Shown one piece after another: positions 15,760 to 24,721 of a DNA stretch of 60,952 nt. Within the stretch, counting starts at the first letter, position 1. Every line of letters starts with the position of its first letter. The DNA lies in contig JAHIVG010000103.1 in NCBI GenBank assembly GCA_018816705.1, forward strand, positions 1 to 60,952, written 5' to 3'. The position numbers and the translations under genes were made by a program. This DNA comes from Nanobdellota archaeon. Lineage in GTDB: Archaea > Nanobdellota > Nanobdellia > Woesearchaeales > JAHIVG01. Below the pieces are notes generated by a model. The model searched no databases, was not told the origin of the DNA, and saw nothing but the letters and a program-made list of their open reading frames with translations.

Positions 15760-15892
15760 GGGCTCTGTCCTAATTCTGGCGGATTGGTCGCGCTGGCTGT
15801 CGCTTCCTCTCTTTTCCCGCCTCGCCAGGCAGGGCGGGAAAAGAGATTCAGCCCGCAAATGTGGCGGTAAGCCGGGACTCAGGACAGAGCCC
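15760..15892. repeat. Dispersed palindromic element (family A, copy 1)
   Basis: 133 bp bounded by perfect 12-bp inverted ends GGGCTCTGTCCT / AGGACAGAGCCC, with an internal 13-bp stem CTCTTTTCCCGCC (15809-15821) / GGCGGGAAAAGAG (15833-15845). A related sequence lies at 56506-56641 and a structurally similar one at 18874-18965. It looks like a MITE or a hairpin-forming intergenic element. The track ORF from 15722 passes through it and is not coding there. Confidence 0.78.
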
Positions 15893-15937
15893 CCCCTGTG
15901 CAAACTTTTATTAACAAATCCCGTCTTCTGCCGGGTG

Positions 15938-16978
15938 ATGGAACCGCGAATTATGTCGCCTGATGAGCTAAAACAGCTGGAAGACGGATTCGGCATAAAG
16001 GTAATCCGGCAGTCGCCGCTGCGGCACAGCAGCTCGACAGTCGTGGCTTTGGAAACCGACCGCGGACAGCGCGTCGCGAAGAGATACCCGCCGCAATACA
16101 CGCCGGAGATGGTCCTTGCCCAGCAGGATGCAAATGTCCACATGCGCGGCCTTGGAACGCCTACGCCGGAGTTTTACAGCACTGGCAACGGTAGCACCGT
16201 CATGGTATTCGACGGCTCGGCGTACATCCTGATGGACCGGCTTCCAGGCGATGTCGCAGACTGGAAAGACCCTGACAACACGGAGCTGGTCATGCAGGGG
16301 CTTGCACTCGGCCATAATGGCTTGAGGGGCTTCAATCCTGAAGGATTTGCCCAGCCGCCGCGCTTCACAACCTTTCTTGTCGACCAGGCCGAGAACCTCG
16401 AGGGACTGCTTCCTGCATCGCCGAAAAGCGATACCGACCGATATGTCCTCGGCACCATGCCGTACATAAAGGAAGTTGCAGCAAAGTCTGATGCATTCTG
16501 GTCAGGGTTCCTCTCCGGGCTTCCCCCGCCTCGGAGGTATATCCTGGGTGATTATAACAGGGAATCACTGCTGGCAAAAGGAAAAGATATCACAGGCCTT
16601 GTTGTGCTCAACCATATCCGGCCGGGGTTCCTGGCTGCAGACGTTGTGCACACACTTGACTTATTGGCAATCGACAAAGAGACTGAAGGGATGGAGCTTG
16701 AAGAACGGGTTGACTGGAAGAGGATGTCTGAGGCGATGCAGGCATATCATGGAAATAATCCGGAAATCGCGGCAGATATCCCCCTTTTCCCGCCATTGCT
16801 GCAAGCGAAAGGCGTTGCGGATGTCATCCAGACCTGGCGGAAAGGGTATGACCCGGATGCATCTCAAGGGCAGAGGGATTATTTCAATAACAGGGTGAGC
16901 TTCTTCGTCGTGCGCGTGGATGCCGCAAAAAGGCTCGGCGGCAGGATGATTGATGTTCTCGAAAGCGCGATAAAGTGA
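15938..16978 (+). CDS. APH-like phosphotransferase (protein-kinase-like fold)
   Basis: 346 aa. An N-lobe with beta strands and Lys (STVVALETDRGQRVAKRY), a hinge (YILMDRLPGDVADW), and a C-lobe with YILGDYNRESLL and LVVLNHIRPGFLAADVVHTLDLL. These correspond in position to the Brenner-type catalytic loop and metal loop of aminoglycoside phosphotransferases, but the canonical HxD-N and D-xD residues are changed, so activity or substrate may differ. The start is ATG 15938 after GGGTG; upstream residues in the track ORF come from the repeat element. TATA near 15908. Confidence 0.6.
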   Translation: MEPRIMSPDELKQLEDGFGIKVIRQSPLRHSSSTVVALETDRGQRVAKRYPPQYTPEMVLAQQDANVHMRGLGTPTPEFYSTGNGSTVMVFDGSAYILMDRLPGDVADWKDPDNTELVMQGLALGHNGLRGFNPEGFAQPPRFTTFLVDQAENLEGLLPASPKSDTDRYVLGTMPYIKEVAAKSDAFWSGFLSGLPPPRRYILGDYNRESLLAKGKDITGLVVLNHIRPGFLAADVVHTLDLLAIDKETEGMELEERVDWKRMSEAMQAYHGNNPEIAADIPLFPPLLQAKGVADVIQTWRKGYDPDASQGQRDYFNNRVSFFVVRVDAAKRLGGRMIDVLESAIK

Positions 16979-17048
16979 AAGATGATTCATGAAACCAGGC
17001 ATGTACCTGATCCATAACTATCCTTCTGCTTGCAACGATTAAATAGAG

Positions 17049-18794
17049 TTATTGGTAATACAGCTTTCCCTTCTCCTTCTGCTCCCTGTCCTTCTGCGAG
17101 CCTTCCTTGTTAATCCGGGGGCGCTTGGATTCGGGATCGCGGCGGAGGGTTATGTTGAGGTCTGAGAGGAAGGTGTTCATGCCGTCCTCCATGGAATAAG
17201 GCCCTTTGAGGATACCGTGGACTGCGGGCTGGCCGTCGAAGACTATGAGGCGCTCTGCGACTGCCTCTGCAAACAACAGGTCGTGGTCGACAATGAGGGC
17301 TGACGCCCCGGAGTCCTGCAGCCGGTCATTTATGATCTTCGCGAGCTCGAGGCGCTGCTCAACGTCAAGGTAAGCTGATGGCTCGTCCAATAGATATAGG
17401 TCTGCCTCGCGGGCCAAGCACTCAGCAACCGTAACCCGCTGCAGCTCGCCGCCGGAAAGCTCGTTCAGCCTCTTTGTCATCAGCCCTTTGAGGTCCAACG
17501 GCCTCATGAGCTGCACCTCATGCCTTGCTGCGTCCTTTAGCTTTGCTGCCACCAAGGAATTGTCTGAAGTGAGGTATTGCGGCTTGTACGACACTTTCAG
17601 CTGCTTCATCTCACCCTCGTCTGGCTGGAGCTCGCCAGCGAGTATCCTTACGAACGATGTCTTGCCGATGCCGTTGGCGCCCAGTATGCCTATGACACGG
17701 TGCTGCTCGATGCTGCCCTGCTCCGCCTCAAGGCTGAATGAGCCGAGCTGTTTCTTAAGGACAGGCCATTCTGCAAGTATGGGCCTTGCCTTGTCCTTTA
17801 TCGGCGGCTTATCAGGGAAGGCGATCACGTGGTCCCGGAACCTTATGTTCTCCTCCTTGAGGAAGCCCTGGAGGTAGATGTTTAGGCCTGTCCTGGTGGG
17901 CTTCGGGTGGGAGACAATGCCATAGGCTGCTTCCTTGCCGTACATTATGTGCGCAAGGTCTGCCATGTAGTCCAGGACGATGAGGTCGTGCTCGATCACC
18001 AGCACTGCTGTATCCTTAGATGCGAGCTCTCTCAGGAACTTTGATAGGCGGATGCGCTGCTTGATGTCAAGGTAGCTCGTAGGTTCGTCAAACAAGTAGA
18101 GGTTGGCCTTCTTGAGCACAGTTCCTGCGATGGCCAGGCGCTGGAGCTCGCCTCCGGAGATCTTTGAGATGTCGTTGTCCATGACCGGGTTCAGGTCGAG
18201 CCTCTCTGCGACCTCGTTTAGCTGGCCGGTCTCGTCAACCTTCTGCAACAATTCCTTGACAGTGCCCTTGTACAGCTTGGGCAGCTGATCTATGGCCTGC
18301 GGCTTGTACGAGACCTTGATGTCTCCTGCCTTGAGCTTCTCGAAATAGTTCTGGGCCTCGCTGCCCTTGAAGAACTCGATTATCTGGTCGATCTCTGCCT
18401 CTTTTTCTCCCCCCATGTTGGGCTTTAGTACTCCAGCAAGGATCTTTATGGCAGTCGACTTCCCTATGCCGTTCTTGCCCACGATGCCGACAACCTTCCC
18501 GAACATCGGGGTAGGCAGGCTGTAGAGGTGAAAACCGTTATCGCCGTACTGGTGTATTATCTTTGTGTCAAGTTCTTCAGGAAGGTTTATGATGTGGATG
18601 GCGCCGTAAGGGCAGCGCTTTGGGCAGATGCCGCAGCCGGTGCACAGCTCTGTCTGTATCCTGGCCTTGAAGTCCTCACCCTCGATAATGCATTCCTTTC
18701 CCGTGCGGTTGACAGGGCAGAACCTGATGCACAGGTAGTTGCCGCAGTTATTAGGGTTGCACTTCTCCTTCTCGATGACTGCTAGTCGTGTCAT
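17049..18794 (-). CDS. rli1: Ribosome recycling ATPase ABCE1/Rli1
   Basis: 581 aa. Splits ribosomes after termination. The N-terminal domain has two 4Fe-4S sites: Cys-rich KEKCNPNNCGNYLC...FCPVNRTGKEC, and CTGCGICPKRCPYGA (about residues 51-65). Two ABC domains follow, each with Walker A (GKNGIGKST; GANGIGKTS) and signature SGGELQR. A hinge follows each domain. Length and order are normal for the family. The C-terminal tail is lysine- and glutamate-rich (KDREQKEKGKLYYQ). Single gene with its own upstream region. Confidence 0.97.
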   Translation of the reverse strand: MTRLAVIEKEKCNPNNCGNYLCIRFCPVNRTGKECIIEGEDFKARIQTELCTGCGICPKRCPYGAIHIINLPEELDTKIIHQYGDNGFHLYSLPTPMFGKVVGIVGKNGIGKSTAIKILAGVLKPNMGGEKEAEIDQIIEFFKGSEAQNYFEKLKAGDIKVSYKPQAIDQLPKLYKGTVKELLQKVDETGQLNEVAERLDLNPVMDNDISKISGGELQRLAIAGTVLKKANLYLFDEPTSYLDIKQRIRLSKFLRELASKDTAVLVIEHDLIVLDYMADLAHIMYGKEAAYGIVSHPKPTRTGLNIYLQGFLKEENIRFRDHVIAFPDKPPIKDKARPILAEWPVLKKQLGSFSLEAEQGSIEQHRVIGILGANGIGKTSFVRILAGELQPDEGEMKQLKVSYKPQYLTSDNSLVAAKLKDAARHEVQLMRPLDLKGLMTKRLNELSGGELQRVTVAECLAREADLYLLDEPSAYLDVEQRLELAKIINDRLQDSGASALIVDHDLLFAEAVAERLIVFDGQPAVHGILKGPYSMEDGMNTFLSDLNITLRRDPESKRPRINKEGSQKDREQKEKGKLYYQ

Positions 18795-18873
18795 GCATCC
18801 CAGAAAACTACAAGAGGTTTATAAACGTTTAGGCAACTGAATATAGTCTGGAATCCGCTTCTGCACCAAGAAG

Positions 18874-18965
18874 GAGCCGCGGTCTTGCCAGAGCAAGACT
18901 CTTTTTTCCTCCGCCCTGCCTTTGCGAGGCGAGGAAAAAAGACCACGGTTTCCGGGGCGCGGCTC
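18874..18965. repeat. Palindromic element (family A-like, copy 3)
   Basis: 92 bp with 8-bp inverted ends GAGCCGCG / CGCGGCTC and an inner stem TCTTTTTTCCTC / GAGGAAAAAAGA. The T-rich/GGC core resembles the internal stem of the elements at 15760 and 56506, but the ends differ. It lies in the 192-nt gap between two genes on the minus strand. Could be a MITE relic or an intergenic hairpin. Confidence 0.65.
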
Positions 18966-18986
18966 AAATGAGATACAGCCTAGAAA

Positions 18987-19502
18987 TCATGAACCGGCTT
19001 CAGAAAGGAAATAGAGAAGCACGTTTGCCACGATGAAGAGGAAGACGATGATGCTATTGGAGGTGAACCTGCTGCCCAGGCCTATGCCGAAGACGAAGGC
19101 CACGCATAGGAGTGAGATGAGCTTGTGCCTGAGGTCGCCCTTCTGGTAATACAGGTATGCCAGGATGAAACCGAGGATGACAGCTATGTACGTCACGATC
19201 GCACTGCCCACCAAGGCCCTTGAAAGGAAGAACCCTACTGCTGTGGATATTACAACCAGGAAGCCGAACCAGTCCTGGGTGAAGGTGAACTTAGGCAGGA
19301 TCTTGAAGATGATGGTGTTCGAGACAGGCCTGCCGAGCTCAATCTGGCCGAAGATCCAGTTTATGATCCAGAACACGATGAAGAACACGATCAGGTATGC
19401 ACCCAAGCCCAGTCCTGTTGTCCTCTCCCACCAAGAAAAAAGCTTGAGAATGAAGAATAGCTGTATCAACAGGAATATGAACTTGCGCCATGGCATTACC
19501 AT
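18987..19502 (-). CDS. Multi-pass membrane protein, hypothetical
   Basis: 171 aa, very hydrophobic, with five or six predicted helices (for example AYLIVFFIVFWIINWIF, FLVVISTAVGFFLS, YIAVILGFILAYLYY). A short polar loop GDLRHK connects two helices. No catalytic or transport motif is visible. The start could be ATG 19502 or ATG 19496 (MPWRKF); GAGGTT upstream fits the latter spacing better. Function unknown. Confidence 0.7.
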   Translation of the reverse strand: MVMPWRKFIFLLIQLFFILKLFSWWERTTGLGLGAYLIVFFIVFWIINWIFGQIELGRPVSNTIIFKILPKFTFTQDWFGFLVVISTAVGFFLSRALVGSAIVTYIAVILGFILAYLYYQKGDLRHKLISLLCVAFVFGIGLGSRFTSNSIIVFLFIVANVLLYFLSEAGS

Positions 19503-19535
19503 AACCTCATTTTTAAGGACATGGGTTTAAATAGT

Positions 19536-21389
19536 TTACTGCTCCAGCTCTGCGAGGTCTCTTGTGAAGATCCTTTCCATGTCTTCCATCTTCTTCAGGA
19601 GTGTGTCATAATTCGAATAGTACCTCAGGAAGGCCTGTGCTTCAGCAATCGCATTCTTCTCTGTGAGGACCTGGAAGATGGGGCCGCTGTAGTCCTGCTG
19701 GTAGGTATAGCTGTCCGGGGTCACGAAATCAACGATCATCAATGTCCCTTGGACCTTGCCTTCAGAGCCGAGAGCGCGAGAGCTCATCCTTGAGAGTAAT
19801 CCGGCGAGACGTCCAGCCTGGGCAGGCCTTCTTATCTGGCTGATAAGCTTCCCCCATTTAGACTTGTCATATCTGATCACCTTCTTAGTGAACCAATCCT
19901 CGAATTGGGGGTAATTATTCTCAATCCAAAGGCCTTTAGTCTCGATAGTATATCTGTCTCTCACTATCGGCTTGCCCTCTTTTGCAGGGAGGAAGAGTTC
20001 TTGATTCAAATCTGATGTGTCGGGGAGGATCATATGAACATCGGTTATCTGTATCGCCGCTCCAGGAGAACGGCCCTTAGATGAGAATTTAGGATCAAAG
20101 AGGTGGAATTCATCGAATGTCGTGACTTGACCTGTTGATTGCCCGACAGCAAATTTGTACCCCTGTTTCATGAGAGTCGCTGATTGTACAAGGACTCCTT
20201 CATCACCATATTGAGGTTCAACACCTATAGAGAAGGCCAAAGAGTATCCCTCAAGGTTAAATTGATTTTTATCAGCCCTTCTTGAAGCTGTAGCAAAATC
20301 GATCTTATGGTCCTGGAGATATGATATTGAAGCAACCACACCGTTGACAACCATCTGCATGAGCGGGTCAACACGCTTGCTGCCAGTATATTCATGTTCA
20401 GATGATGTCAGATGCGTGACCCATCTGCCCCCTACTTGGTCAAGAAGGTTTGATCCCTTACCCATCTCCTCAAGCTGTCTTTCCCGACATGGGTAATCCT
20501 CAAATTTCCTATGACAAACGTGTTCCTTTGAACCTTCGAACCTTTCAGCGAACCTGTCCCTGAGATCATATATCTTTTTGAACCTCTGGCTCAGCTCTTC
20601 CAGCATGGCCTTGGGCATGCAGTTCACCACCAGCTCTTGGTCGAATGTGAGGACCTTTATCTTCGGATGGTATGTGTCCAGGACGTGCCTGTATGATTTT
20701 AACAATTCCTCGAGGCGGTTGTATAGGGACTTATAATATTGTGATAATAGACGTTTCTCTTCCTCCAGATAGCTCTTCGCTTCCCGCCTGCATTTGTCCA
20801 GACCTCTTAAGCATCTTTGGATTGATTCTTCAGTTCTTTTGTCCTCTTCATGGCGTTCCAGGCCGAACTCGACGATGAGGATCCTGTTCCGCTCTTTCTT
20901 GAATTTTGTCTGTATCTGGATGGCAGAGGCCTTGAGTCCTGAGACATTACTCTCGAAGAGTTCGATGAGTCCTGTTTCATTGCTCTCAAACTCCTTGACG
21001 CTCTCTAATGTGCTATGCAGTTCTGGCGGCACAGGCATCCGCCTTGAGATGAACTCGATGAGGGGCACCTTCTTTAAAGTGATCTGTTCCCTTTCCTTCT
21101 TTGCTGCCTCAGTCTCAGAGTCTGCCAGGCGAATTATCCGCTCGTTGGTAACAAAGGCCTTATCCAGCTTTAGTTTATATTCATCGAAATCCATCTTCTT
21201 CCATCTGTCATTCGCCCACCAGAACGCGTCCTGCCTCTCGGCTATCCGCTTCTCCAGCTTGGAGAATTCCAACGCGAGGCCAGAAGGATATTCTGGAGGC
21301 TTATAACCCAGATTGAAACGGTGTCTCGCGACCCCTTCACGCTTCCCCAGCGGCCTTAAAATAGCTCTGAGGACCTTGCGGTGTACCAT
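19536..21389 (-). CDS. Large coiled-coil hypothetical protein
   Basis: 617 aa. The first half is helical and charged with a probable coiled coil (about residues 45-330: RLADSETEAAKKEREQ, KFKKERNRIL, EEEKRLLSQYYKSLYNRLEELLKSYR). Two Cys-containing segments (VCHRKFEDYPCRERQ) follow. The second half is globular (about 330-600) and beta-rich, with a Ser/Thr-rich stretch. No membrane helix, Walker motif or nuclease motif is seen. Single gene; TATA (CTTATAAATC) lies just upstream of the start. I do not recognise a family. Confidence 0.7.
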   Translation of the reverse strand: MVHRKVLRAILRPLGKREGVARHRFNLGYKPPEYPSGLALEFSKLEKRIAERQDAFWWANDRWKKMDFDEYKLKLDKAFVTNERIIRLADSETEAAKKEREQITLKKVPLIEFISRRMPVPPELHSTLESVKEFESNETGLIELFESNVSGLKASAIQIQTKFKKERNRILIVEFGLERHEEDKRTEESIQRCLRGLDKCRREAKSYLEEEKRLLSQYYKSLYNRLEELLKSYRHVLDTYHPKIKVLTFDQELVVNCMPKAMLEELSQRFKKIYDLRDRFAERFEGSKEHVCHRKFEDYPCRERQLEEMGKGSNLLDQVGGRWVTHLTSSEHEYTGSKRVDPLMQMVVNGVVASISYLQDHKIDFATASRRADKNQFNLEGYSLAFSIGVEPQYGDEGVLVQSATLMKQGYKFAVGQSTGQVTTFDEFHLFDPKFSSKGRSPGAAIQITDVHMILPDTSDLNQELFLPAKEGKPIVRDRYTIETKGLWIENNYPQFEDWFTKKVIRYDKSKWGKLISQIRRPAQAGRLAGLLSRMSSRALGSEGKVQGTLMIVDFVTPDSYTYQQDYSGPIFQVLTEKNAIAEAQAFLRYYSNYDTLLKKMEDMERIFTRDLAELEQ

Positions 21390-21536
21390 GGAAAAAACCT
21401 GGCAGAACTGACTTATAAATCTTTAGATGTCCTCGAAACCCCATAAATAAATTCACTAGAGAGTTAATATCATAGAATAATTGTTGAGGATGACGGCATC
21501 ATAACTTATTTAAACCTTGCAACAACTCTTTGACGC

Positions 21537-22181
21537 ATGCCGATATCTGAGAATATTGATAGGATAAGGGAACGCATCGGTTCTTCTGCGGAAATGACTG
21601 GCCGCAACCCGTCTTCTGTCAGGCTTATGGCTGTCACGAAGCTTTCGACAGTTGAGCAGATGATGGAAGCGATTTCTTGTGGGATTGATTTGATCGGAGA
21701 GAACCGCGTGCAGAATGCTGCGGAGAAGTTCCCTTCTCTCCCAGCTGTCGAGAAGCACATGATAGGCCACCTGCAGACCAACAAGGTGGGGAAGGCAGTT
21801 GAACTGTTCGACTGCATACAGAGCCTTGATTCGTTGAAGCTGGCCAAAGAGATAGATAAGAGGGCGAAAGATATAGGAAAGGTCATGCCTGTCTTCATCG
21901 AGGTGAATCCTGATGAGGAATCGAAGCATGGAGTGAGGCTAGATGAGGTCGCCGGTTTTTATGGCAAGGTCGTGAAGCTTACGAACGTAAAGGTCATAGG
22001 ACTCATGGCTCTCGCCCCTTATGTGCCAGCTGAGGAGACCAGGCCGTTCTTCAAGAGAATCTCATCGCTCAACAAGAAGCTTGGGCTGAAAGAGCTGTCC
22101 ATCGGCATGACAAATGACTTCGAGGTCGCTATCGAAGAAGGCTCAACGCTTCTTAGGCTTGGAAGAGCCATCTTTGGCTGA
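21537..22181 (+). CDS. yggS: PLP homeostasis protein (YggS/PLPBP family)
   Basis: 214 aa. Single-domain TIM-barrel protein that binds pyridoxal phosphate and buffers the PLP pool. PLP lysine is Lys35 in LMAVTKLS; IGHLQTNKV is the family signature; GLMALAPYVP and LSIGMTNDFEVAIEEGSTLLRLGRAIFG form the phosphate-binding C-terminus. Leaderless start with TATA (CTTATTTAAACC) about 28 nt upstream. The 3' end overlaps the end of the convergent primase gene by 39 nt. Confidence 0.95.
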   Translation: MPISENIDRIRERIGSSAEMTGRNPSSVRLMAVTKLSTVEQMMEAISCGIDLIGENRVQNAAEKFPSLPAVEKHMIGHLQTNKVGKAVELFDCIQSLDSLKLAKEIDKRAKDIGKVMPVFIEVNPDEESKHGVRLDEVAGFYGKVVKLTNVKVIGLMALAPYVPAEETRPFFKRISSLNKKLGLKELSIGMTNDFEVAIEEGSTLLRLGRAIFG

Positions 22182-23453
22182 GCCTCTCCTTCTCGCGTAG
22201 GATACAGGGTTCTTTATCCTCTCACAGAGGTTGTCAGGGTGGCATAACCTCAGGTCCTGGTAGAACGAGCGGCAGTTCGGAGGGAGGATCTTCTGCTTCC
22301 TGGACTTGTGATAACGCAGATGGCCCTTTATCATGACAGGGCGGAGATGCTGCGGGTTCTTCTTGTTCCACTCATCAATCCTCTTCTCCATCAGGTCGTA
22401 ATCCCAGCCGCAGCACGTCATGAAGTTGGTCAGGGCGAAGAGGAAGCGCTTCTTTCCGTCCTGCATGCCCTTGAAGCCGTGCTTGATGCACGGGGGAAAA
22501 CATAGTTCAGGTATGGCCTGCTCGGGGAGCTCGTACTCCTTGTGCTCGGCCTTGTCTTCGGGCAGCTCAGGCGCGTGGTCAAATGCTGCAATAAGCAGGT
22601 CCCTTGCCTCACCTGAAGAGGCCTTGCGCCCGAGGAAGGCTGTGCCGCCAAATTCCTTAGGTCCCTCGGCCATGTCCTTGGTGAATGAATCTATCTTCTT
22701 CGGGTCGATGGGGATGCTCAGCAACCCTGATTTCTCGTTGAAGGAATATGACATGCGATAGAGATGCCTGCTCGATATGAGTATGGTGTCTATGTTGAGG
22801 AAGGGTTCCACGTCTAGGTATGGGATGTCTGTGCCCATGGAATCCTGCTTGAAGGCCTGGACCTCCTTGGATGTCTTGCCCGTCTTCTTCAGTATGTTGG
22901 TGAGGCTGTCAGCTTCGAGGATGAGCTCGCCGAGCTTGGGCTTGATCATGACCTGTAGGTACATCGCTGTCCTCCTCGCGGCCTCTGGGAATAAGAGATA
23001 CGTATCATCTTTGCCGATCCTCTTGGGAAACGCCTCGTAAGGGATGCCGATGTGAAAACCCTTATTGCCGGAGAACTTGCATGATATCGACGATATCCCA
23101 TGATGCTTCAAGGCCCCTATGACCAGCTTTGCGGCAATCTTCGAATAATCCAGGATTGCACAGTCGATGTCCAGCACGAGGTCCCAGCCGATCCTCAACT
23201 GGTCCATGTCATGCTTGGACATCTCCGTGGACAGTTGGAGTGGGTTGGACCAGCGCTCCTCAGAGGCGTGGAAGGAGGTTGCGCCCTTCTTGGCCAATTC
23301 CAGTACGTCAGCAGGGTTGCGGAGCACGTCAGGTCGCTTGCCGAAGTAATTCGAGAACTTCACAGCGATCTCCTTGTCCCTGGCCTCCTCCACCAGGGCC
23401 TCCTGGATGGGCTTCTGCTTATAATGGCGGAGCAGGATGGACTTGTGTATCAT
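22143..23453 (-). CDS. priS: Fused DNA primase, PriS catalytic core plus PriL Fe-S domain
   Basis: 436 aa. Makes RNA/DNA primers for replication. The catalytic core has DLVLDIDC (metal Asp pair, about residues 92-99) and the SGNKGFHIGIP motif, plus LISSRHLYRMSYSFNEKSGL. The C-terminal region ELCFPPCIKHG, NCRSFYQDLRLC and LCERIKNPVSY matches the PriL C-terminal 4Fe-4S domain. So small and large subunit functions are on one chain, as known in Nanoarchaeota and some other DPANN lineages. The true start is ATG 23453; the track ORF extends 87 codons too far upstream into the neighbouring gene. Confidence 0.88.
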   Translation of the reverse strand: MIHKSILLRHYKQKPIQEALVEEARDKEIAVKFSNYFGKRPDVLRNPADVLELAKKGATSFHASEERWSNPLQLSTEMSKHDMDQLRIGWDLVLDIDCAILDYSKIAAKLVIGALKHHGISSISCKFSGNKGFHIGIPYEAFPKRIGKDDTYLLFPEAARRTAMYLQVMIKPKLGELILEADSLTNILKKTGKTSKEVQAFKQDSMGTDIPYLDVEPFLNIDTILISSRHLYRMSYSFNEKSGLLSIPIDPKKIDSFTKDMAEGPKEFGGTAFLGRKASSGEARDLLIAAFDHAPELPEDKAEHKEYELPEQAIPELCFPPCIKHGFKGMQDGKKRFLFALTNFMTCCGWDYDLMEKRIDEWNKKNPQHLRPVMIKGHLRYHKSRKQKILPPNCRSFYQDLRLCHPDNLCERIKNPVSYARRRGSAKDGSSKPKKR

Positions 23454-23517
23454 GGAAAAGGATATAAGAGGGTTGTTTTTATTAGTTTTGATAAAGTGAT
23501 GTCGTTGCCTCGTGAAA

Positions 23518-23877
23518 ATGGACACCCTCACCGATTGGGTAGAATCCCTGAAAGAATCTAAGAAAGCGATCGTAGTCGAAGGCAAGAAGGATGTGAGGGC
23601 CTTGGCTGCGTTCGGGATAGAGGCCTTTCCGATCGAGGGGCGCTCGGTCCTGGAGGCAGCCGAAGCGATCGCTGCCAAATCCGAGGACTGCGTCATCCTC
23701 ACAGACCTTGACAAGGAGGGAAGGAGGCTCTACAGCATGCTCAAGCATTATCTATCGCAGATGGGTGTGAGGATAGACAACAAGTTCAGGGAATGGCTGT
23801 TCAGGGAGACCAAGCTGCGGCAGATCGAGGGATTAGTAAGCTATTTGGAGTCTCTAACTGACAGGCTGCCTGAGTGA
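23518..23877 (+). CDS. Small Toprim-domain protein
   Basis: 119 aa from ATG 23518 (the track GTG is at 23512). Toprim motifs: the catalytic Glu in IVVEGKKDVRAL and the DxD motif in ILTDLDKEGRRLYSML. Single-domain archaeal Toprim proteins (UPF0292) occur near primase genes and may process nucleic acids. It is divergent from the fused primase gene with only about 60 nt between the starts, so they probably share a promoter region. The 3' end overlaps the next convergent gene. Confidence 0.85.
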   Translation: MDTLTDWVESLKESKKAIVVEGKKDVRALAAFGIEAFPIEGRSVLEAAEAIAAKSEDCVILTDLDKEGRRLYSMLKHYLSQMGVRIDNKFREWLFRETKLRQIEGLVSYLESLTDRLPE

Positions 23878-24264
23878 TTCTTCCAACTTGCTGAGTACGG
23901 AATAATAATCAAGGTTATCCAAAGGGAGTCCTGTCTGGGTATCATCTATCTTCCAGTTCTGGAGATCCCGAAAGGTCCCCTCAAGCAGAAAATAGTAATC
24001 AGAGATCTCTGGTGAACTGCCGTTGGGATGCGCCTCGGCATCTTCTTTGTCTTTCACCGCTTTTTCCCGGTCAAAATAGGCTCCCTTGATGTACCTGGTA
24101 CCGTCGAACTGGTCGACGCCCCGCACTATGAATACATCAGCCCGAGGGAATCTTTTGTTCAATATTGTACAAAGAGTATTGTCCTCCTTTTCACTGAGCT
24201 CTATCAGGTCTTCCCTATTCAATTCATCTGTAATATATTGTTGTTGCTCTTGCGAAAGCTGCAT
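23854..24264 (-). CDS. Acidic hypothetical protein
   Basis: 136 aa from ATG 24264; the track start (TTG 24324) would abut the preceding gene and has no start support, while a TATA-like AACATATTAATC lies about 30 nt upstream of ATG 24264. Acidic, rich in Asp, Glu and Gln, with a C-terminal amphipathic helix. Contains IVRGVDQFDGTRYIKGAYFDREKA. No known motif. It is paired with another acidic hypothetical gene on the same strand. Confidence 0.6.
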   Translation of the reverse strand: MQLSQEQQQYITDELNREDLIELSEKEDNTLCTILNKRFPRADVFIVRGVDQFDGTRYIKGAYFDREKAVKDKEDAEAHPNGSSPEISDYYFLLEGTFRDLQNWKIDDTQTGLPLDNLDYYSVLSKLEESLRQPVS

Positions 24265-24324
24265 GCGAGGGGGGAAGGAGAAGTGATTAATATGTTTTAT
24301 TGTGTTGCAAACATATGTACCCAA

Positions 24325-24678
24325 TCAGTCTTGATCCTTTATGAACTTGCGAAGAATCGCCGTTATCTCATCCTGCATGTCCTCGTCTGAGTGGACTGAT
24401 AGAAAGACCTTATCCTTTCCAAAGATGACCTCGATGTAGTAACCTTCCTTCTCAAACTTAAACCTCCTGTCGATGTAATCCTTGACATCATCCACCTCAT
24501 TGAATATAGGATTGCCATCTTTGTCTTCCGGCCTGCCAAAGGATTCGCTTTCAGAGCCCTCAAAGCGCAATTCTTCCAGCAAATTCCTGATAACCAGGAG
24601 AATTACCTGTTCCTTTCGGAAGGTATAATGGTTATGTCTTTCTGATTTGCCTACTGCCAATAATCTTATCCGGGCCAT
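24325..24678 (-). CDS. Acidic hypothetical protein
   Basis: 117 aa, starting MARIRLLAVGKSERHNHYTFRKEQ. An alpha/beta protein with an acidic C-terminal half (VHSDEDMQDEITAILRKFIKDQD). A TATA box (TTTTATAATC) is about 25-30 nt upstream, so the transcript is short-leadered. It is followed on the same strand by another acidic hypothetical gene. I do not recognise a family. Confidence 0.6.
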   Translation of the reverse strand: MARIRLLAVGKSERHNHYTFRKEQVILLVIRNLLEELRFEGSESESFGRPEDKDGNPIFNEVDDVKDYIDRRFKFEKEGYYIEVIFGKDKVFLSVHSDEDMQDEITAILRKFIKDQD

Positions 24679-24721
24679 GAAGTCCAGGAAGAATACATGA
24701 TTATAAAAATCTTATTGAAAC

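Noticed and set aside
15722-15937. N-terminal extension of the APH-like ORF
   Set aside because: It reads through a palindromic repeat element; ATG 15938 has a GGGTG ahead and TATA upstream.
23454-23714. Extension of the primase ORF upstream of 23453
   Set aside because: It is antisense to the Toprim gene; protein similarity starts at MIHKSILLRHY.
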